Source: Apium graveolens
Lineage: Eukaryota; Streptophyta; Magnoliopsida; Apiales; Apiaceae
Length of the DNA stretch: 64,000 nucleotides
Direction of reading: 5' to 3'
NCBI RefSeq assembly: GCF_009905375.1
Contig: NC_133657.1
Span: 3,800,239 to 3,864,238, forward strand
The notes beneath the pieces are model-generated. The model had not been told where the DNA came from. It was given only the letters and a program-made list of their open reading frames with translations, and ran no database searches. Positions 58,798-64,000 of this stretch are shown piece by piece. The position numbers were made by a program, and so were the translations under genes. Within the stretch, counting starts at the first letter, position 1; each line of letters opens with the position of its first letter.

Positions 58798-61737
58798 AAA
58801 AATGTTGCTTTAGAAAAGAGTTTAGTACATTTTATTGATGAGCCCAAATCTAAAGAAAGTGAGCATCATCTTATTGATGATTCGTTGGCCCACTTGCTAT
58901 TTCTTTCTGAAGCTATTGAGAAATCTGTGCACAATCTCAAATCAATCACCACAGATTCTACACTAGTTTCAACTCCTAACTCTGTAATTTCTACTCTCTC
59001 GACGGATATTCCTCATCCATCGACAAGTGATTGTCTCTCGACGGATAAGCTTCACAGCAATTATCCGTCGACATTCACAACTGCTATTTCGACGGATATA
59101 TCTCATCCATTGAAAGTCTCTACACAACTTGAAATTTCTAAACATGTTACTAGTATAGATGACTTAGTGGTTGTTCAATCACTCTTAGGATTGAGGGAAT
59201 GGAATGACTTGAGTGAGAGACTGAGTTGCTCTCAGGAAAAAGGAGAGGAAAAGAGTGAACAAATGCATGTTATTTTTTCCAGCATGGCAAAAGTGAGTGA
59301 TAAGAGTCCCACCTTAGATGGCGAATGTGAGGGTGGGGAGCCAAGGGGAGCCCTTGATGCAACAAAAGAAAGATACTGAGAAAAAAGCATGTAGAAAAGA
59401 ATGGGAAGATCCCGCTGCTAGTGAGTTAAAGGATGTCAATGATGCAGAAAAGAAGCAACTATTTCAGCAAGAATATCAAGTTGTTTTAGATTCTGTCTCT
59501 TTTGATGCTGAGACAATTACTCATCCTGTTCCAACATATCAAATTCTAGATGGACAGGGCAATGAGGATGATAAGAGGACTCTAAACTTGGTGCACACTA
59601 TAACTTCTATGCTAAGGGAAATGATGCAATCGATTCACTTCCTTTTACAGCTGGTGATAATTTTGACTATCCTTCTGGTGCCTCTGGTGGTTCTATTGGT
59701 GATGACTCTCTTGGAGAGGATGCTGAAGAGGTAGGCAGGAACATAGGGGGAGAAGCAGAAACTCCAGCTTGGATATTTACAAAGGACTGCAACTATCATC
59801 ACTTCAAATCCACCTTGTTCAAACTTATTCATAAAACTCAAGTTGCCATTCAAGCCACCAACAATGCTAGCACCAAAATCTTCTTCAAGCCCATCTAGAG
59901 TCTCTATAGTTACACAAAATTCAAGCTCTTCAACATAATCAAACTGTAGATGAACTGAAGCATGATATTGAGCAAGTCAAGGAGGATATCTCTATGAGAT
60001 TGGATGCCAAACTTCCTGATTCTACAATGATTAGCTTAAACCAAAACCTCAGGAAAGATCATGACTTCAATTGGAAAGTTGAGGATTTAAGTTCATGACT
60101 ATCAAAAGTGGAGAACTCAGTTGCTCAAATTCTTTCAAATCAACAAACTCAAACTCAACTACTACAACAACCGGTGGCTGCTCAAACTTCCAACCCTGTT
60201 TTACTTGATGATAACAAAAAGGGGGAGAATTAATGTTGTGCATGTACAAGTCAGTAAGGTAATTGTTCCAGCCATTATCTTCTCAAAACCACAAGTGTTA
60301 GATAATATTGATCTAATCAACATAGCAGGAGCTGAACTCAAGCTGAAAGAACAAAGGCAGAAAATTGATGAGAAGGTTGAAAATGTATTTGATCCAATTG
60401 CAAATCAAGACAAATCTGTGAAACACTTCACTCAATTGAGACAAATTTCAATAAATAAAATGAGATTGGGGAATATAAAAAGGGGTCAAACCTCATTTAG
60501 AAGACATCAAAAGACCACTGTGATTTTGAAGCCCAAGAATCACTCATCAAAACATTCAAGAAAAAATCCAATTGACCTAGTCTATGCAACTCCTCAACCT
60601 GATGAAAAGAAGCTGCTTGGTCACTCTATTGCAAATCACAAGGATCCAAGAGACTCAGTCTTGAAGAAAAGAATATCAAAGATCTACAGGCATGGCAAAC
60701 TGATTTGTGTGATTGCTGGACATCCCCAATTTGGAGAAGCCAAGAAAGAAGAAAAATCGAGGCTTAAGTATCAGAAAAGGTAGGCTGCCTTAGAAGCTAA
60801 AAAACAAGCTGAAAAGCTTACTACCAAGTCAGAAAGTGAGAAGCCTGCCATCATAACTGAAACTGAAATGGAGGAACCAACGCAGAAATATGTAAAAAGA
60901 ATAAAGGAAAGAGCCAAAAGGAAGCTGGTATTTGAAGAAGAAAAGGAAGAACCAAAGCCAATTCAGTCTACTACTACAAATCAACCAACTATGCCCACAA
61001 TGGAGCAAGTTGAAATCAAGGTCCATCCTGGTATGAATTTTCATGGTGAGCCAATAATTCCCAAGGACGAACCAATAGACTGGGAAAGCCTACCTATTCC
61101 TGAGCTGAAAATCCCAATACCAACCACTGCTAAAAAAAGAAAGAATATACCTACAAAGCCAGTCAAGTCTATCCCATTTAAATCCAAAACCTTATCTGAA
61201 CCCAAGACAACAATCAATATAGGAGATCGACTCTTTATTTGTGACATAAAGGAGTTTTTAGACATTAATCTTTACTTGAATGAGCTAGATGAAGTGAGAG
61301 CAATTGATGCCCACAACAGACTCCCGGAAAGATTAGTGTTCAGGTATAAGAGTGAAAAGGAAATAACATGGTCTCTTCATAGGATTCTCAATGAAGGCTA
61401 CATTGTCTCAGTTAAAGTATTCTCTGCAATCAAGAAGGATTTTGGATTCACCCAGGTGGCCAAAACTGAGATACTTAACAAAATTCAACAAATACAAAGA
61501 AGCTGGAGAGAACCAAGTGCACTACCAAGAATCTTAACTATTCCTTACACTGGAAGTAGAGTGCATTTGAAGTCATATTGGTTGATGGAGTTCAAGGATG
61601 AAAGGAACACCGGAAGATTTTTCAAACTAGAAGACCAGCTAAAAATGTCAAACAATGAAACTCTCAAGGAAATGCAAGAGATGCTGGATCTATCTAATGA
61701 GGATGAATCTGAGTTCTACAGACAACTCCAACTCTAG
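58798..61737 (+). pseudogene. Family B post-pol ORF, copy 2 (uninterrupted by insertions)
   Basis: This copy gives the full layout. The frame opens at 58798 without an ATG and runs to about 59379, then the shared frameshift leads to a segment 59318-59620, another frameshift, the shared TGA 60096-60098, and from about 60240 one frame to TAG 61735-61737 with a single TAG at 60781 (Gln in copy 1). Segments are a Ser/Thr-rich N-terminus with CGACGGAT words, a helical region (about 59780-60060), a Lys/Glu-rich region (60740-60950) and a C-terminal domain (about 61180-61740; KEFLDINLYLNELDEV, KTEILNKIQQIQRSW, EMLDLSNEDESEFYRQLQL). No membrane segment is seen and the function is unknown. Confidence 0.75.
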
Positions 61738-61992
61738 ATAGAAGAGAACAATGTGAAGCTGGGAAAGAGGACTAGACATTCAAGAAAAAAAGATTAATTT
61801 GCTCGGACTAGAGGAGCACCTTGAACAAAACTTGTGAGACTTTTGAACTTTCTTTTATCAACTTTCAAAAAAAATTACAGCACTTATAATTTTATCTGCT
61901 ATTGAATGATCCTTTTGTATAAGGCGTTTTGTTATCATCAAGTCCTCCTAAAGTTATGCCTACAATTCTAGTAGACATAATTTAGGGGAGAT

Positions 61993-63029
61993 TATTACGA
62001 ATATGTTGTAGGCTTGATAATATTTTACCAAAATACCTTAATAGATTTAATTAAGTGTAATTGTAGCTTTCAACGGATAATCTTACTCTGTCATCCGTTG
62101 AAAGAGTAGCTCATGTTTAAATAAATTTTTGTAGCACATTCATGTGTACTGTAATGTCTTAGAGAATTAGAAGTTGTAGGATATTCTAAGTCATTTTGGC
62201 TACTAGAATGTTATGCAAAATAGGTTGGCTAATTGTAAATATTAGATGTCTTGTAATTTTACATAAATGAAATTGAGTCAACTGCCATGAAAATACTTTC
62301 AACGGATGTTTCTACAAGGCTTCGAAAGATGACCGAAGTCTCAATCAACGGATGATCCAATAGAGTCTCGACGAATAATCAACAGAGTCTCGACATATAA
62401 CAAATTCAAATAGGAGTTGATAGTGATTTGACAGTCACATGGGTTGACTGTATACAAAAGGAATGTGGCAGCCTGTAATAAGGATTATGAAGATCAAGAA
62501 TCATTTTCATTTCCATGCAAAACATGGGCGTTCAAAGATGCCATATCTATCTGGATTGCATTGGACAAAGAAATAAAGAAACATGTGATTAGACCTAGAT
62601 AATATACTTTTGTTTTGTCTTATAACACATGTAATTTGGTGATATTATAAACGAAAAGTAGCTAGAGTTAAAAAGTGAGATTGATATAATCAAAACAAAC
62701 AAAACAAGAGAGCATTCGTAAGCTGGATCTTTAAGAACTCTCAAGTTTTAGTTTGTAAGAACTTTTGTAAGTAGCTGTGTGCTTTTGCATCACAAAGATC
62801 TTCTACATATATATATATATATCTGGTGGAAATAACAATCCACCAGAAAGTTTTAAACATCCCAATTTATTTACTTAGTATTTGAATACTTGAATATTTC
62901 TTATCCGCAATTAGCCTATTTAAACATTCTCATATTTATATCTGTAAAGAAGTTTTAATTTCCAAAATAAATCAGAATTTCATTCAACTCCCCTAAGTAA
63001 TTCTGTAGTTAGATTGTTTGGGATTAACA
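61993..63029 (+). repeat. Family B 3' LTR, copy 2
   Basis: Starts TATTACGA (first G lost relative to TGTTACGA) and ends TTAACA, about 1037 bp. The hairpin CAACGGAT...ATCCGTTG at about 62070-62101 is perfect here. Confidence 0.85.
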
Positions 63030-63144
63030 TATATGTATAGTTATTTTCAAATCATTTTACTTAAAATTTTAAGCAAATCAATTTCAAATATTAAAAATTT
63101 GATTTCAAATTAAATTCAAAAAATAATATAGTATTAAAAATAAT

Positions 63145-63178
63145 CCGTGCATCGCACGGGTTTTAGGCTATATACTAG
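63145..63178 (+). mobile_element. Helitron 3' terminus, copy 2
   Basis: The same hairpin (63145-63159) and CTAG end (63175-63178) as copy 1. Confidence 0.7.
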
Positions 63179-64000
63179 TGATTCTTAACTTACAAGTTAT
63201 TTGTTTTCAAATCTGATCGACTCATCGCTACCTTCTAACTTTATTCCTATTTTTTATCAAATTTTAAATCTTTTTTTTTCAATTATTCTAATATTACAAT
63301 TCTAAAAATTACGAAATATTACATAAAAAATCAAAGAGTTTTTAGTTACGGGAAAATCAAAAGTTAAAAATAGCTAGAACTAGACGACCACATACTTTTT
63401 TTTGTTAATCATTTAATTTTATGCTTACTTTAAGGTAAAAACATTTCATCTTATATTTGGACATATATATATATTTAAAAAATTGATTATAAATTTATAA
63501 CTTCTAGTATTAAAAAAAAGAGAATAAAAGAAAATTCAAATTTAGAACGAGATATATGTAGAAACAAATTGACAAAAATAACTAATTTTCAAAAAAAAAT
63601 TAACGAAAATAACAATTCTGAAAAAATGACTAATTTTAGTCGACTGAATATTTCACTGTCAGTTTGGATATCCTAATTTGTATAAGATATCATCTATATC
63701 ACATTAATCATTTATATTTAAGAAAAATTATTAATGTACTCGACTTTTCCGAATAATACCAAAATTATAACATTTTCCTAACGGAAGTTAACAATAGGGG
63801 TACAATATAGAATGATATAATAGTAGAATGGTGTCATCTGTAAACCAAAACTATTTTATATACCATTTGAAAAAATCAATTCTAAGAGAGTATCATTAAA
63901 AATTTTCCAATATTTTTTTACTAAACTAACACGTTAATTTTAAATAAATTAAATATTAACTGGGCATCGGACCGGGACTAAACTACAAAAAATTTATTTA

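Larger units (their letters stand above)
57441..64000 (+). repeat. Large direct repeat, copy 2 (continues beyond window)
   Basis: Collinear with 4487-8073 plus 21236-24328 and in the same orientation, about 53 kb downstream. It lacks the insertions of elements 1 and 2. Main differences are one unit instead of two in the conserved intergenic repeat, about 30 bases fewer in the motif array and a shorter TA tract. It still aligns at the last base of the window. Confidence 0.92.

Overview
This is an A/T-rich plant nuclear window, almost certainly from a eudicot. The evidence is Ty1/copia elements of the SIRE/Maximus type primed by initiator tRNA-Met, plant-type U2 and U6 snRNA genes with upstream sequence element (USE) plus TATA promoters, hAT- and Stowaway-type MITEs, Helitron termini and a plant mobile domain fragment. 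The retrotransposon proteins look to me like those common in Apiaceae genomes, but that placement is recollection and was not computed. No intact protein-coding host gene was recognised.

Layout. 1-4486 is the 3' part of SIRE-type element 1 (post-pol ORF, polypurine tract, 3' LTR). 4487-24328 is copy 1 of a 6.6-kb repeat made of a conserved intergenic repeat, the 3' half of a second SIRE-like family ('family B': motif-rich spacer, post-pol ORF, LTR) and a Helitron 3' end. It is split at 8074-21230 by complete element 2 (5-bp TSD), which itself contains a 673-bp hAT-type insertion with an 8-bp TSD. 57441-64000 is copy 2 of the same repeat, without either SIRE insertion, so it supplies empty sites. 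24329-43468 is the low-copy part: a nested tandem duplication (25086-26874), an array of about five diverged repeat units carrying U1 and U6 relics plus apparently intact U2 (31627-31822, minus) and U6 (34377-34478, minus) genes, two MITEs, a broken plant mobile domain fragment, and a cluster of Helitron-like 5' ends. 43469-56758 is complete element 3 (TSD GGGTA).

How the parts work together. The retroelements have the order LTR, PBS, gag, (conserved double stop), pol, long spacer, very long post-pol ORF, PPT, LTR. All three copies carry stop codons or frameshifts and are dead as autonomous elements. The likely working genes are the two snRNA genes, both in the minus orientation about 2.6 kb apart. 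U2 has Pol II-type spacing between its USE and TATA box, and U6 has Pol III-type spacing plus a T-run terminator.

The observations most worth following are: short family-specific words repeated in LTR, spacer and ORFs (AAGTTCTGAT in the SIRE elements, CGACGGAT and ATCGACAAGTC in family B); the 1250-codon post-pol ORF with no visible membrane segment; a TATA-driven 66-codon ORF in the spacer of element 3; the mixed snRNA array; the snRNA-type promoter in a conserved repeat; and evidence that the window spans one unit of a roughly 53-kb direct duplication.
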